Of a stretch of 64,000 nucleotides of DNA, positions 1-8,100 are shown in pieces. The stretch lies in the NCBI GenBank assembly GCA_018828125.1, contig JAHJWB010000022.1, positions 62,001 through 126,000 of the forward strand, written 5' to 3'. The notes under the pieces are model-generated. The model was given only the letters and a program-made list of their open reading frames with translations. It ran no database searches and was not told the DNA's origin. Every line of letters begins with the position of its first letter. The first letter of the stretch is position 1. The position numbers and the translations under genes are program-made. Origin of the DNA: Gammaproteobacteria bacterium. Its GTDB lineage: Bacteria > Pseudomonadota > Gammaproteobacteria > Burkholderiales > Burkholderiaceae_C.

Positions 1-1
1 G

Positions 2-349
2 CGGGAGCATGGCCTGACGCGTTTCGAGGCGCTGATCGACGCCTGCCACAAGCGTGCGCGGCCCATCATCATGACCACGCTGGCCATGGGCGCGGGGATG
101 TTGCCCATCGCGATCGGCTTCGGCGCGGCGGATGCGAGCTTCCGCTCCCCGATGGCGGTGGCGGTGATTGGCGGGCTGATCACGTCGACACTACTGAGCC
201 TGCTGGTGATTCCGGCCGTGTTCACGGGGGTGGACGATGTGGGAGCCGGTGTAGGTCGGTTGCTGCGCCGCTTGCGCGGTGCGCACCATGGCGAACCTCC
301 CGCCGCGGTGCCTCCCTCCGTCCCGGTGCCGCCGCAACCCTTGCCGTGA
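2..349 (+). CDS. RND efflux transporter inner-membrane subunit, C-terminal fragment
   Basis: Only the last 115 or so residues lie in the window; the frame is open from base 2. The tail RPIIMTTLAMGAGMLPIAIG, then RSPMAVAVIGGLITSTLLSLLVIPAVF, is the characteristic end of the last two membrane helices of AcrB/HAE1/CusA-type proton-driven exporters. The protein would sit in the inner membrane and pump drugs, metals or solvents through a periplasmic adaptor and an outer-membrane channel. After the final helix come a basic LLRRLRG stretch and a proline-rich tail, which are typical cytoplasmic ends. Substrate cannot be inferred from this fragment. Any adaptor genes would lie upstream, outside the window. 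Confidence 0.85.
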   Translation, partial: REHGLTRFEALIDACHKRARPIIMTTLAMGAGMLPIAIGFGAADASFRSPMAVAVIGGLITSTLLSLLVIPAVFTGVDDVGAGVGRLLRRLRGAHHGEPPAAVPPSVPVPPQPLP

Positions 350-478
350 GGTCGCAGCGGGTTGTGGCGACGTTGAGGTGGCGCACATGCACCCCAACTT
401 CTTCCAAAAAGCGGGGCAATCCCCTGGGTTGCCCCGGCTTTGGAAGGGTGATGCGCGTTGGATAATGGCGCGAGAACT

Positions 479-1684
479 ATGAACCTCGTCAGCCTCAACA
501 TCGAATCCATCCAGGTCGGCCACCCCCTGCCGTTTGTGCTGCGGGGTGCCGACGGCGCGCTGTTGGCCCAAAAGGGTTATGTCATCCGCACGCGGGAGGA
601 GCTGGCCACCCTGGTGGCGCGGGGCCGCGAGCTGTGTGTGGACACCGACGAGTCGGGTGGCAGCCACCGGGCTTACCTGGCGCAGCTCCAGCGCATGTTG
701 ATCGCCGACACCAATCTGGGCGAAATTGCGTCGATGAAGATGACGGCTGCCGAAGAAGCAGGTGCGCGCGGCCGGGGTGGCAAGACACTGCCCGATTGGC
801 CCGAGCTGCAACTGCGCGCCACACAAATTCTGCGGGCCCCTTCGGCCAGCGACTTTGGCGGACGGTTTCAGGCGCTGCACGATGAGCTGAACCGCCTTTG
901 TGAGCAGACGCCCGACGCCACGCTGCTCGCGCTCATCTACCTCTCGGCCCAGGAAACGCGGATGTACAGTGCCACGCATTCCATGCTGGTGAGCTGTGTG
1001 TGCATGGTGGTCGCGCGCGAAATGCTGCGCTGGCCCGAGGCGCGCGTCCAGCAGGTGGGGCACGCCGGGCTGAGCATGAACATCGCGATGACCGAGCTGC
1101 AAGACCAGCTCGCCCAGCAAACCCAACCCCTGACCGCGGCCCAGATTGCGGCAGTGGAAGACCACGCTGCCCGCTCGGAGGCGCTGCTGCGCCAGCTGGG
1201 GGTGGCCGACCCGTTGTGGCTGGAGGCCGTGCGCTGCCACCACCACCGCAACCCCGGTCCGCTGGACAAGAAGTCGGAAGCCCAGCAGATGGCCCGGCTG
1301 GTGCAGCGCGCTGACATATTTGGCGCCCGCCTCGCGCCCCGCGTAGCCCGTTCGCCCATGCCCGTCACGGCAGCCATGCAGGCGAGTTACTACGACGAAG
1401 ACCACAAGGTGGACGAGATGGGGGCCGCGCTGGTGAAAACCTTGGGCGTGTACCCCCCAGGCGCGTTCGTGCGACTGGCCAGCCAGGAGGTGGGTGTGGT
1501 GATCCGCCGCGGCGCTACAGCCACCACCCCGCGGGTGGCGGTGGTCACCAACCGCGACGGCATGCCCACCGGCGAGCCGATTCCACGCGAATCGGGCATG
1601 CCGCCATGGAAGGTCACCGGCGTGGTGGTTTTCAAGGACGTGCGGGTCACGCTCCCGCTCGACCGACTGCTCAGCCTGGTCTGA
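479..1684 (+). CDS. HD-GYP-like domain protein with degenerate metal site
   Basis: A 401-residue soluble protein. Residues about 150-335 align by eye with HD-GYP phosphodiesterase domains: YSATH (H167), QQVGH (H195), RCHHHRNP (254-258), RADIFGARLAPR (277-288) and a C-terminal GVYPPGAFVRL. True HD-GYP enzymes hydrolyse cyclic di-GMP. Here the HD doublet and following DIGK-type motif read HAGLSMNIA, so the metal-binding Asp is missing and the GYP motif is not recognisable. It may therefore be a catalytically dead sensor or binding protein. An in-frame TTG at 458 would add seven residues; I prefer the ATG at 479 because MNLVSLNIESIQVG resembles the usual N-terminus of this family. It is followed by a 283-bp gap in which I see no gene. 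Confidence 0.65.
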   Translation: MNLVSLNIESIQVGHPLPFVLRGADGALLAQKGYVIRTREELATLVARGRELCVDTDESGGSHRAYLAQLQRMLIADTNLGEIASMKMTAAEEAGARGRGGKTLPDWPELQLRATQILRAPSASDFGGRFQALHDELNRLCEQTPDATLLALIYLSAQETRMYSATHSMLVSCVCMVVAREMLRWPEARVQQVGHAGLSMNIAMTELQDQLAQQTQPLTAAQIAAVEDHAARSEALLRQLGVADPLWLEAVRCHHHRNPGPLDKKSEAQQMARLVQRADIFGARLAPRVARSPMPVTAAMQASYYDEDHKVDEMGAALVKTLGVYPPGAFVRLASQEVGVVIRRGATATTPRVAVVTNRDGMPTGEPIPRESGMPPWKVTGVVVFKDVRVTLPLDRLLSLV

Positions 1685-1967
1685 GCGCAGGCGCACAGGC
1701 GCTCTGCCCATTCGTTCGCCCGCCAGATCGGCGCGGCGAGTGACGTAAATCGCTCCTCACTGACGGCACCCCAGGCGGTTCCGCGCGGATTTGGCGCGCC
1801 CGTGCGCAGCCGCGCCCATGAGGCGGCGCGTAACACCCCACCCCCGTGTCAGGAAATTGAATCCAAATCGCCCCGAACCGCGTATACCGTTCAGTACAAA
1901 TAAAAACTCATGTGGACAAAAAATGATGAAATGGTTAAATTGGGCGTAACCAAGCGCTGCAACTCTT

Positions 1968-2552
1968 ATGAATACCCTTTCACGACTCCTATCGGCCATC
2001 AGCCTCGGCGCCACCGCAATGCTGACGACCCCCGCCGCCCAGGCCGCCGACGCACCGGTGAAATGCCCCGCCACGCTCCAGCACACCGTGCCCCGGTTAC
2101 AGGACGAAAAGCCGCAGTCGCTGTGCCAATACAGCGGCAAGGTGGTGCTGGTGGTCAACACGGCCAGTTTTTGCGGGTTTACCGGCCAGTACAAGGGGCT
2201 GGAGGAACTGTATGCCCGCTATAAGGACAAGGGGTTGGTGGTGTTGGGTTTTCCCTCCAACGACTTTTCCCAGGAGTCGGGCAGCAACCAGGAGATTGCA
2301 GAGTTTTGCGAAAACACGTTTGGCGTGAAGTTCCCGATGTTTGCCAAGAGCAGCGTGAAAGGGGCCGATGCCTCGCCGCTCTTTCGCCAACTCACCGAGT
2401 TGTCGGGCACCGCACCCCGCTGGAACTTCCACAAATACCTGCTCGGCCGTGACGGCAAACTGGTGGACCACTATTCCAGCCTGACGGGCCCGGACAACAA
2501 GGGACTGGTGCGGGCGATTGAGCAGCAACTGGCAGCGTCGGCGCCGCGGTGA
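1968..2552 (+). CDS. Glutathione peroxidase family protein, exported
   Basis: A 194-residue thiol peroxidase of the GPx/BtuE family, which reduces hydroperoxides with thioredoxin or glutathione. A Sec signal peptide (about residues 1-26, ending PAAQAADA) predicts periplasmic location. The active-site block reads NTASFCGFTGQYKGLEEL, with the peroxidatic Cys in the usual place. FPSNDFSQESGSNQEI matches the family FPCNQFGGQEPG block with Cys replaced by Ser. WNFHKYLLGRDGK supplies the conserved Trp-Asn pair. Length is normal for an exported GPx. It lies directly upstream of the lipid-modification operon in the same orientation, 244 bp away, which fits a shared role against lipid peroxides; that link is inference. 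Confidence 0.9.
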   Translation: MNTLSRLLSAISLGATAMLTTPAAQAADAPVKCPATLQHTVPRLQDEKPQSLCQYSGKVVLVVNTASFCGFTGQYKGLEELYARYKDKGLVVLGFPSNDFSQESGSNQEIAEFCENTFGVKFPMFAKSSVKGADASPLFRQLTELSGTAPRWNFHKYLLGRDGKLVDHYSSLTGPDNKGLVRAIEQQLAASAPR

Positions 2553-2600
2553 TCGTGATGTTTTCTTTACGTTTCTTTAAAAAAAACCACCGCCCGCTCT

Positions 2601-2629
2601 GGAACTTCGCGGCGCAGGCCTCACTCTAT
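2601..2629 (+). promoter_or_regulatory. Candidate ECF-sigma (sigmaE-like) promoter for the lipid operon
   Basis: GGAACTT at 2601-2607 matches the -35 element used by many sigmaE-type ECF factors. After 17 bases it is followed by TCTAT, which resembles the -10 TCTGA. It lies in the gap between the peroxidase gene and the FAD oxidoreductase. Matches of this length occur by chance, so this is only a candidate. No ECF sigma or anti-sigma gene is in the window. Confidence 0.3.
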
Positions 2630-2667
2630 TCCTTGCGCAACACGATTGCGCGCCGTACAGTTTTAAC

Positions 2668-2769
2668 GTTGCGAAGCCTTTCGGGCCCCCGGGTTCCGAC
2701 TGACCTCCTGGAGCGCTTCTCCTCCCTCCCTCTCTTATTCGTTTCGGGACGCTTCGCAACCTTTTTATT
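2668..2769 (+). other. Leader-region inverted repeat followed by T tract
   Basis: GTTGCGAAGC at 2668-2677 is perfectly complementary to GCTTCGCAAC at 2751-2760, and the second arm runs straight into CTTTTTATT. It lies 28-129 bases before the start of the FAD oxidoreductase gene. It could be a large-loop terminator for the peroxidase transcript or a leader structure for the operon. Confidence 0.35.
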
Positions 2770-2796
2770 CCGTGCGCCGGCCAGAGGGAGCCGGTC

Positions 2797-4116
2797 ATGA
2801 AAATCGCCATCATTGGCTCCGGCATTTCAGGCTTGTCCGTTGCGCACCAGTTGCGCGGTCAGGCGGACCTCACGCTCTATGAATCGGGTGACTACTTTGG
2901 GGGGCACACCCACACGGTCGATGTCACGTTGCCGGATGCGTCGGGCACCCCTGTCACCCACGGCGTGGACACCGGCTTTCTGGTGTTCAACGAGCGCACC
3001 TATCCGAACCTGATTCGGCTGCTGGCGGAATTGGGCGTGGAGACGGCCCAATCGGACATGTCGTTTTCGGTGCACGTGCCAGGCGCCCTGGGTGGCTCAG
3101 GTGGCGGTCGTGCACTGGAGTGGAGCGGCACCAGCCTGAACACTGTGTTCGCTCAGCGATCGAACCTGCTCAACCCCCGCTTTCTGGGCATGCTGCGCGA
3201 TCTGCTGCGCTTTAACAAGCTGTGCACCCGCATTGCAGAAGCCAAGGCCGACGCGGCCCTGATGCAACCTTTGGGCGACTTTTTACGCGAGCACCGCTTT
3301 GGCGATGCCTTTCGCGACTGGTACTTTTTGCCCATGCTGGGCTGCATCTGGAGTTGCCCCACCGACCAGATGCTGAAGTTCCCTGTGGCCACCATGATCC
3401 GGTTCTGCCACAACCACGGTTTGATCCAGGTCAGCAACCGCCCCCAGTGGTGGACGGTGGCGGGTGGCGCGCGCCATTACGTCGACAAGATCGTGTCGGG
3501 CATTGCGGACAAGCGCTTGTCCACGCCCGTGCGCCGTATTGAGCGTGACGCAGCTGGGGTGCGCGTGGTGACCGATGGCCTGGTCGAGCACTTCGACCAA
3601 GTGGTGCTGGCCACACATTCCGACCAGTCGCTCGCGCTGCTGGCCCAGCCCACCACGCAAGAGCGGGCGGTGTTGGGGTCTATCCGCTACCAGGCCAACC
3701 GCGCCGTGTTGCACACCGACACCTCGGTGCTGCCCGAGCGCCGCGCCGCCTGGGCCGCGTGGAACTACGAGCGCGCCCAGCAGCGCAGCCGCGAGTCCGC
3801 CCGCGTGTGCCTGCACTACCTCATCAACCAACTGCAGCCGGTGCCGTTTGCCCAGCCCGTGGTGGTGTCCCTCAACCCTGTGCGCGATATCGCGCCCGAA
3901 CACGTCATTGGCAGCTACGAATACGCCCACCCGGTGTTTGACATGGCGGCGATTCGCGCGCAGCAGCAGCTTGGCAAGATTCAGGGGCGTGAGCACACCT
4001 GGTTTTGCGGTGCGTGGACGGGCTACGGCTTTCATGAAGACGGCCTCAAATCGGGCCTGGCTGTGGCAGAGCAATTGCTGGCCGCCATGCCTGCCCCTTT
4101 GGCGGAGGCCGCGTGA
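2797..4116 (+). CDS. NAD(P)/FAD-dependent oxidoreductase (flavin amine-oxidase type)
   Basis: A 439-residue cytoplasmic flavoprotein. The N-terminus MKIAIIGSGISGLSVAHQL is a Rossmann FAD-binding motif (G7, G9, G12), followed by an acidic strand end, LTLYESG. The C-terminal block WFCGAWTGYGFHEDGLKSGLAVAEQLL is the second FAD-contacting motif of the protoporphyrinogen-oxidase/amine-oxidase/desaturase fold. Homologues are often annotated 'cyclopropane fatty acid synthesis protein' because they sit next to cfa-like genes, as here. A likely role is oxidation or desaturation of an acyl chain or of the methylated product of the downstream enzyme; this is inference. GGGAG precedes the ATG. It is the first gene of an eight-gene operon and its stop overlaps the next start by 4 bases. 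Confidence 0.85.
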   Translation: MKIAIIGSGISGLSVAHQLRGQADLTLYESGDYFGGHTHTVDVTLPDASGTPVTHGVDTGFLVFNERTYPNLIRLLAELGVETAQSDMSFSVHVPGALGGSGGGRALEWSGTSLNTVFAQRSNLLNPRFLGMLRDLLRFNKLCTRIAEAKADAALMQPLGDFLREHRFGDAFRDWYFLPMLGCIWSCPTDQMLKFPVATMIRFCHNHGLIQVSNRPQWWTVAGGARHYVDKIVSGIADKRLSTPVRRIERDAAGVRVVTDGLVEHFDQVVLATHSDQSLALLAQPTTQERAVLGSIRYQANRAVLHTDTSVLPERRAAWAAWNYERAQQRSRESARVCLHYLINQLQPVPFAQPVVVSLNPVRDIAPEHVIGSYEYAHPVFDMAAIRAQQQLGKIQGREHTWFCGAWTGYGFHEDGLKSGLAVAEQLLAAMPAPLAEAA

Positions 4117-4901
4117 GCCACTCCGCCGCGCCTCAGGTGCCCCTCATCGGTTTTGGCGAGGTGCGCCACACACGGTTGCGACCCAAAAAGCATGCGTTTG
4201 CGTACCGCACGTTTTTCCTGATGCTGCCGATGCGCAGTTTGTCTAATGCGCCGAGCGCGCTGGCGGTGAACCGTCCTGGCGCCATCAGTTTTCATGATGT
4301 GGACCACGGCGACGGCCGCAGCGCCGCGCAGGGCGGGGCGCTGGCGTGGCTGGATGCCCTGCTGCGCGCAGAAGGCATTGACGACGCGACGGGCGAAGTC
4401 TGGCTGCACTGCTATCCCCGGGTGCTGGGCTACACCTTCAAGCCTGTGAGCTTCTGGTACTGCCACCGCTCGGATCAGAGCCTGCGCGCCATCGTGGTCG
4501 AGGTGAACAACACCTTTGGCGAGCGCCACTGCTATCTATTGGATGCCCCGCAGTACGGCGTGGAACAACAGGCGCGCAAGGTGTTCCATGTGTCGCCGTT
4601 TTGCGAGGTGAACGGGGGTTACCGCTTCCGCTTTATGCGCACGGAGGTCCATACGCAAGACGCAGGTCGTACCGTGGCGCGCATTGACTACGACGACACC
4701 AGCGGTCCGCTCATCCAGACCAGCGTGAGTGGCACGCTGCAGCCCGCCAACGCCCGCACCTTGCGCCAGGCGCTGTGGGGCTACCCCGCCATGACGCTGG
4801 CCATCATGGCCCGCATCCACTGGCACGCGCTGCAGCTGTGGCTCAAGCGCGTGCGTTTCCATCGAAAGCCCGAGGCCCCCGCCTCCATCGTGACCCGTTG
4901 A
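4113..4901 (+). CDS. DUF1365 domain protein
   Basis: A 262-residue member of the DUF1365 family. Typical blocks are the N-terminal GEVRHTRLRPKKHAFAYRTFFLMLP, then WLHCYPRVLGYTFKPVSFWYC, EVNNTFGERHCYLL, KVFHVSPFCEVNGGYRFRF and the C-terminal YPAMTLAIMARIHWHALQLWLKR. The family has no firmly established reaction that I can cite. It is strongly associated with FAD oxidoreductase and cyclopropane-synthase-like genes and with lipid metabolism. The GTG start sits in a GTGA overlap with the preceding stop, so translation is probably coupled. A C-terminal amphipathic or hydrophobic helix suggests peripheral membrane association. The start is well fixed by the overlap. Confidence 0.88.
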   Translation: MSHSAAPQVPLIGFGEVRHTRLRPKKHAFAYRTFFLMLPMRSLSNAPSALAVNRPGAISFHDVDHGDGRSAAQGGALAWLDALLRAEGIDDATGEVWLHCYPRVLGYTFKPVSFWYCHRSDQSLRAIVVEVNNTFGERHCYLLDAPQYGVEQQARKVFHVSPFCEVNGGYRFRFMRTEVHTQDAGRTVARIDYDDTSGPLIQTSVSGTLQPANARTLRQALWGYPAMTLAIMARIHWHALQLWLKRVRFHRKPEAPASIVTR

Positions 4902-4906
4902 TCTCC

Positions 4907-6172
4907 ATGTCGATCCAGCCCCGCGAGACCGCCGCCATGAACTCCACCACCGCCCCCCGCTCCGCCCCACGATCTGCGCAGGCGTTGCCTGCGGACACAC
5001 CTGCCGCAGCGCGCACGGCGCTCAAGCTCCTGCAACGGTTGCAGCACGGCCACCTCACCGTGCAGTTGCCCGACGGCACATTGCAGCACTTCGGGCACGG
5101 CAACGGGCCGTCAGCCGCCATCACGCTCAAGAACTGGAACGTGTGCAGCGCCGCGCTCCGCTCGGGTGACATCGGTTTTGCCGAGAGCTACATCGCGGGC
5201 GACTGGACCACGCCACACCTCACCGACCTGCTCAAGCTCTTTGTCGCCAACCGCCAGCAGGTCGAAGGCGTGATCTACGGCACCTGGGCCGGGCGGTTGC
5301 TGTACCGCATCAAGCACCTGCTCAACCGCAACACGCGCGCCAACAGTCAGAAAAACATCCATGCCCACTACGACCTGGGCAACGCGTTCTACGAACTCTG
5401 GCTGGACGACACGATGAACTATTCGTCCGCCTGGTTCGAGGGCGACGCGGGTGGCGACATGCGCGCGGCCCAGCACGCCAAGGTGCGCCGCGCGCTGCGC
5501 ATGGCGGGCGTGCAGGCCGGGGACCGCGTGCTGGAGATCGGCTGCGGCTGGGGCGCGTTGGCCGAAATGGCGACCACCGAGTTCGACGCATCGCTGACGG
5601 GCGTGACCTTGTCCACCGAGCAACTTGCGTTTGCGCAAAAACGCATGGCGACCCGGGGGGTGGAGGGCAAGGCGGATCTGCGGCTGCAGGATTACCGCGA
5701 TATCCACGACGGCCCGTACGATGCGATCTGCTCCATCGAGATGGTGGAAGCCGTGGGCCGCGAGTATTGGCCCACCTATTTCCAGTCGGTCAACCGCCTG
5801 CTCAAACCGGGCGGCAAGGCCTGCATCCAGAGCATCGTCATCGACGACAGCCTGTTTGACCGCTATATCAGCTCCACTGATTTCATCCAGCAGTACATCT
5901 TCCCGGGTGGCTGCCTGCCCTGCCCGCGCGAGTTTCGCCGCGAGGCCGAGGCCGCAGGCCTGCGCGTGGTGGACGAGTTCGCCTTCGGCCAGGACTATGC
6001 GGAGACCCTCAAACGCTGGCGCGAGCGTTTTCTGGCGCAGCGCGCACAGATCCTTCAACTGGGCTTCGACCAGCGCTTCATGCACATCTGGGAGTTCTAC
6101 CTGGCGTATTGCGAAGCAGCGTTTGCGATGAGCAACATCGACCTGGTGCAGTACACGCTGGTCAAAGACTGA
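4907..6172 (+). CDS. Cyclopropane-fatty-acyl-phospholipid synthase family SAM methyltransferase
   Basis: A 421-residue protein with the full CFA synthase layout: an N-terminal lipid-binding domain (LKNWNVCSAALRSGDIGFAESYIAGDWTTPHL), then NIHAHYDLGNAFYELWLDDTMNYSSAWF, then the SAM-binding motif VLEIGCGWG and EMVEAVG. The C-terminus IQQYIFPGGCLPCPREF through LYYCEAAF-type residues matches the family. These enzymes transfer a methyl or methylene group from SAM to the double bond of a phospholipid acyl chain at the inner membrane. In this operon context it may make methylated, and perhaps later oxidised, acyl chains rather than plain cyclopropanes. Start: the ATG at 4907 is 5 bases after the previous stop; the ATG at 4937 is an alternative. 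Confidence 0.9.
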   Translation: MSIQPRETAAMNSTTAPRSAPRSAQALPADTPAAARTALKLLQRLQHGHLTVQLPDGTLQHFGHGNGPSAAITLKNWNVCSAALRSGDIGFAESYIAGDWTTPHLTDLLKLFVANRQQVEGVIYGTWAGRLLYRIKHLLNRNTRANSQKNIHAHYDLGNAFYELWLDDTMNYSSAWFEGDAGGDMRAAQHAKVRRALRMAGVQAGDRVLEIGCGWGALAEMATTEFDASLTGVTLSTEQLAFAQKRMATRGVEGKADLRLQDYRDIHDGPYDAICSIEMVEAVGREYWPTYFQSVNRLLKPGGKACIQSIVIDDSLFDRYISSTDFIQQYIFPGGCLPCPREFRREAEAAGLRVVDEFAFGQDYAETLKRWRERFLAQRAQILQLGFDQRFMHIWEFYLAYCEAAFAMSNIDLVQYTLVKD

Positions 6173-6191
6173 CGGCGGAAAGATCATTACT

Positions 6192-6782
6192 ATGAAAAAT
6201 ATAGCTATTACCGCTTTACTGATAAGCGCTACAGCCGTTTTTCATTCAAATTTTGCGGTCGCGCAGGCTGTGCAGCCCAACCCGCCCGCTTTGGCCGCTG
6301 GCGGGCCTGCCACCACGCCCCTGGCTGGCGCGCGCATGGCGGGGCAGGGTACGTTGCGGTTTTTGGGATTTGATATTTACCGCGCGCGCTTGTGGGTGCA
6401 GCCGGGGTTTGATGCAGAGAACTACAGCGCCCATCCGCTGGCGCTGGAGTTGACCTACCAACGCAACTTCACGGCCGAGGCCATTGCCAAGCGATCAATT
6501 GAAGAGATGCGGCGCGTGGGCAGCTTCAGTGCGCAGCAAGCCACGCGGTGGCAGCAGTTGTTGCAGCAGGTACTGCCGGATGTGAAACCCGGAGACCGGT
6601 TGCTGGGCGTGTACCAGCCGGGCGCTGGCGCAGTGTTTCAAATGGGCGGCCGTGTCGTGGGCGAGGTGCCCGACGCCGAGTTTGCGCGCCTGTTCTTTGG
6701 CATCTGGCTGTCGCCGCAGACCTCGGAACCAGGTCTGCGTGCCGAGCTGATTGCCGCCCTCGGCACTGCGGGCCAGCCATGA
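6192..6782 (+). CDS. Chalcone isomerase-like exported protein
   Basis: A 196-residue protein with a Sec signal peptide (about residues 1-24) and a chalcone-isomerase-like domain: GQGTLRFLGFDIYRARLWV, LELTYQRNFTAEAIAKRSIEEMRR, GDRLLGVYQPGAGAVFQMGG and FARLFFGIWLSPQTS. The bacterial members of this fold are not known to isomerise chalcones; plant and bacterial relatives bind fatty acids. A role as a periplasmic lipid- or acyl-binding factor for the operon is inferred. Its signal peptide is encoded by a copy of the dispersed repeat (6198-6253), so the export signal looks acquired or remodelled by the repeat. The stop overlaps the next start (ATGA). Confidence 0.85.
   Translation: MKNIAITALLISATAVFHSNFAVAQAVQPNPPALAAGGPATTPLAGARMAGQGTLRFLGFDIYRARLWVQPGFDAENYSAHPLALELTYQRNFTAEAIAKRSIEEMRRVGSFSAQQATRWQQLLQQVLPDVKPGDRLLGVYQPGAGAVFQMGGRVVGEVPDAEFARLFFGIWLSPQTSEPGLRAELIAALGTAGQP
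6198..6253 (+). repeat. Dispersed repeat copy 1, inside signal peptide coding
   Basis: ATAGCT at 6201-6206 and AAGCGCT at 6224-6230 are separated by 17 bases, followed by ACAGCC and a T-rich end (CATTCAAATTT). It is in frame within the chalcone-isomerase-like gene and encodes residues about 3-21, the hydrophobic core of its signal peptide. Confidence 0.85.
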
Positions 6783-8071
6783 CCTTTGCCCCGCCCATCC
6801 GTGCCGGCGGCGGGCTGGCCTATGGGCTGCTGGGCCTGCCCTTGGCGTTTGTGGCGTTGCCGCTGTACGTGCTGCTGCCCAACCACTACGCGCGGGAGTT
6901 CGGCATGCCGCTGGCCACGCTGGGCGCAGTGCTGCTGGCGGCCCGGCTGTTTGACGCCATTTCGGACCCGCTGCTGGGCCGATTGTCGGACCACCTGTTT
7001 GCTCGCTCGGTGCGCGCGGTGCTCGGCGTGGGTGCGGTGTCGGCCACGGTGCTGGCGATGGGGCTGACCAGCCTGTTTTTTCCGGCGGTGCGCGGCCCCG
7101 ATGCGTTGATTGTGTGGGCGCTGGTGGCCTTGCTCATCACCTACACCGCGTACAGCCAGCTCAGCATTGCACACCAGTCGTGGGGCGCGCGCCTGGGCGG
7201 CGACGAGCTGCAGCGCGGCCGCATCGTGGCCTGGCGTGAAGGTGCTGCGCTGGTCGGGGTGGTGCTGGCGTCGGTGTTGCCGGCCCTGCTGGGGCTGCCG
7301 GTCATGCTCAGTGTGTTTGCCATCACCTTGTTGATGGGCTGGTGGGCGTGGACGCGAGCTCCGCGCCCTGCAGCCCACGCGGGTGCCATCGCGGGGGTTT
7401 ATCGCCCACCGCAGCGCGCCAGCCTGTGGCGGCCCTGGGGGCGCGCAGCATTCCGCCGCCTGCTGGTCGTGTTCATGCTGAACGGCATTGCCAGTGCCAT
7501 CCCGGCCACTCTGGTGCTGTTCTTCATTCAAGACCGGCTGCAGGCCCCGCCCGCGCAAGAGCCGATGTTCCTTGCGGCGTACTTCGTCTGCGCGGCACTG
7601 TCCATCCCGCTATGGCTGCGCGCTGTGGCGCGGTGGGGCCTGGCGCGCACCTGGCTGGTCGGCATGCTGCTGGCGATTGCCGTGTTTGTCTGGACCGCGT
7701 TCCTGGGGGCCGGTGATGTGGTGCCGTTTCTCATCGTCTGCGCACTCTCTGGCGTGGCCCTGGGTACAGACCTGGCCTTGCCCAGTGCACTGCTCGCTGG
7801 CGTGGTGGCCACCGAGGGCGACAGCGGCCAGCACGAGGGCGCGTACTTTGGCTGGTGGAACTTCGCGACCAAGCTCAACCTGGCGCTGGCCGCAGGCCTG
7901 GCACTGCCCCTGCTGGGCTGGGTGGGCTACACCCCCGGCACCCGCAGCGAAGACGGTCTGCAAACCCTGGGGCTGGCCTACGCGGTGCTGCCCTGTGTGC
8001 TCAAACTGCTGGCGGCGGCTGCGCTGTATGGCCTCATCCTGCGGCGGCCGCCAGCGGCGCCGATTTCCTGA
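6779..8071 (+). CDS. MFS transporter (GPH/MelB-like)
   Basis: A 430-residue inner-membrane transporter with about 12 hydrophobic helices. The block ARLFDAISDPLLGRLSDHL after helix 2 is the signature Asp-rich loop of the glycoside-pentoside-hexuronide/MelB branch of the major facilitator superfamily, and of the lipid-linked relatives of MFSD2. HEGAYFGWWNFATKLNLALAAGLALPLLGW near the end matches the conserved helix 10-11 region of that branch. Given neighbours that modify acyl chains, the cargo may be a lysophospholipid, acyl compound or other lipid-related solute; the substrate is not shown by the sequence. The start overlaps the preceding gene by 4 bases, so translation is coupled. Confidence 0.85.
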   Translation: MTFAPPIRAGGGLAYGLLGLPLAFVALPLYVLLPNHYAREFGMPLATLGAVLLAARLFDAISDPLLGRLSDHLFARSVRAVLGVGAVSATVLAMGLTSLFFPAVRGPDALIVWALVALLITYTAYSQLSIAHQSWGARLGGDELQRGRIVAWREGAALVGVVLASVLPALLGLPVMLSVFAITLLMGWWAWTRAPRPAAHAGAIAGVYRPPQRASLWRPWGRAAFRRLLVVFMLNGIASAIPATLVLFFIQDRLQAPPAQEPMFLAAYFVCAALSIPLWLRAVARWGLARTWLVGMLLAIAVFVWTAFLGAGDVVPFLIVCALSGVALGTDLALPSALLAGVVATEGDSGQHEGAYFGWWNFATKLNLALAAGLALPLLGWVGYTPGTRSEDGLQTLGLAYAVLPCVLKLLAAAALYGLILRRPPAAPIS

Positions 8072-8100
8072 ACGCGACTTCCGAACCCAAGGCACTCACG

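Noticed and set aside
191-1711. A 506-codon minus-strand open frame
   Set aside because: Covers the HD-domain gene in antisense; composition typical of GC-rich shadow frames and no motif.
2549-2800. An 83-codon open frame between the peroxidase and FAD oxidoreductase genes
   Set aside because: No family resemblance; overlaps the promoter candidate and inverted repeat, and ends across the next start.
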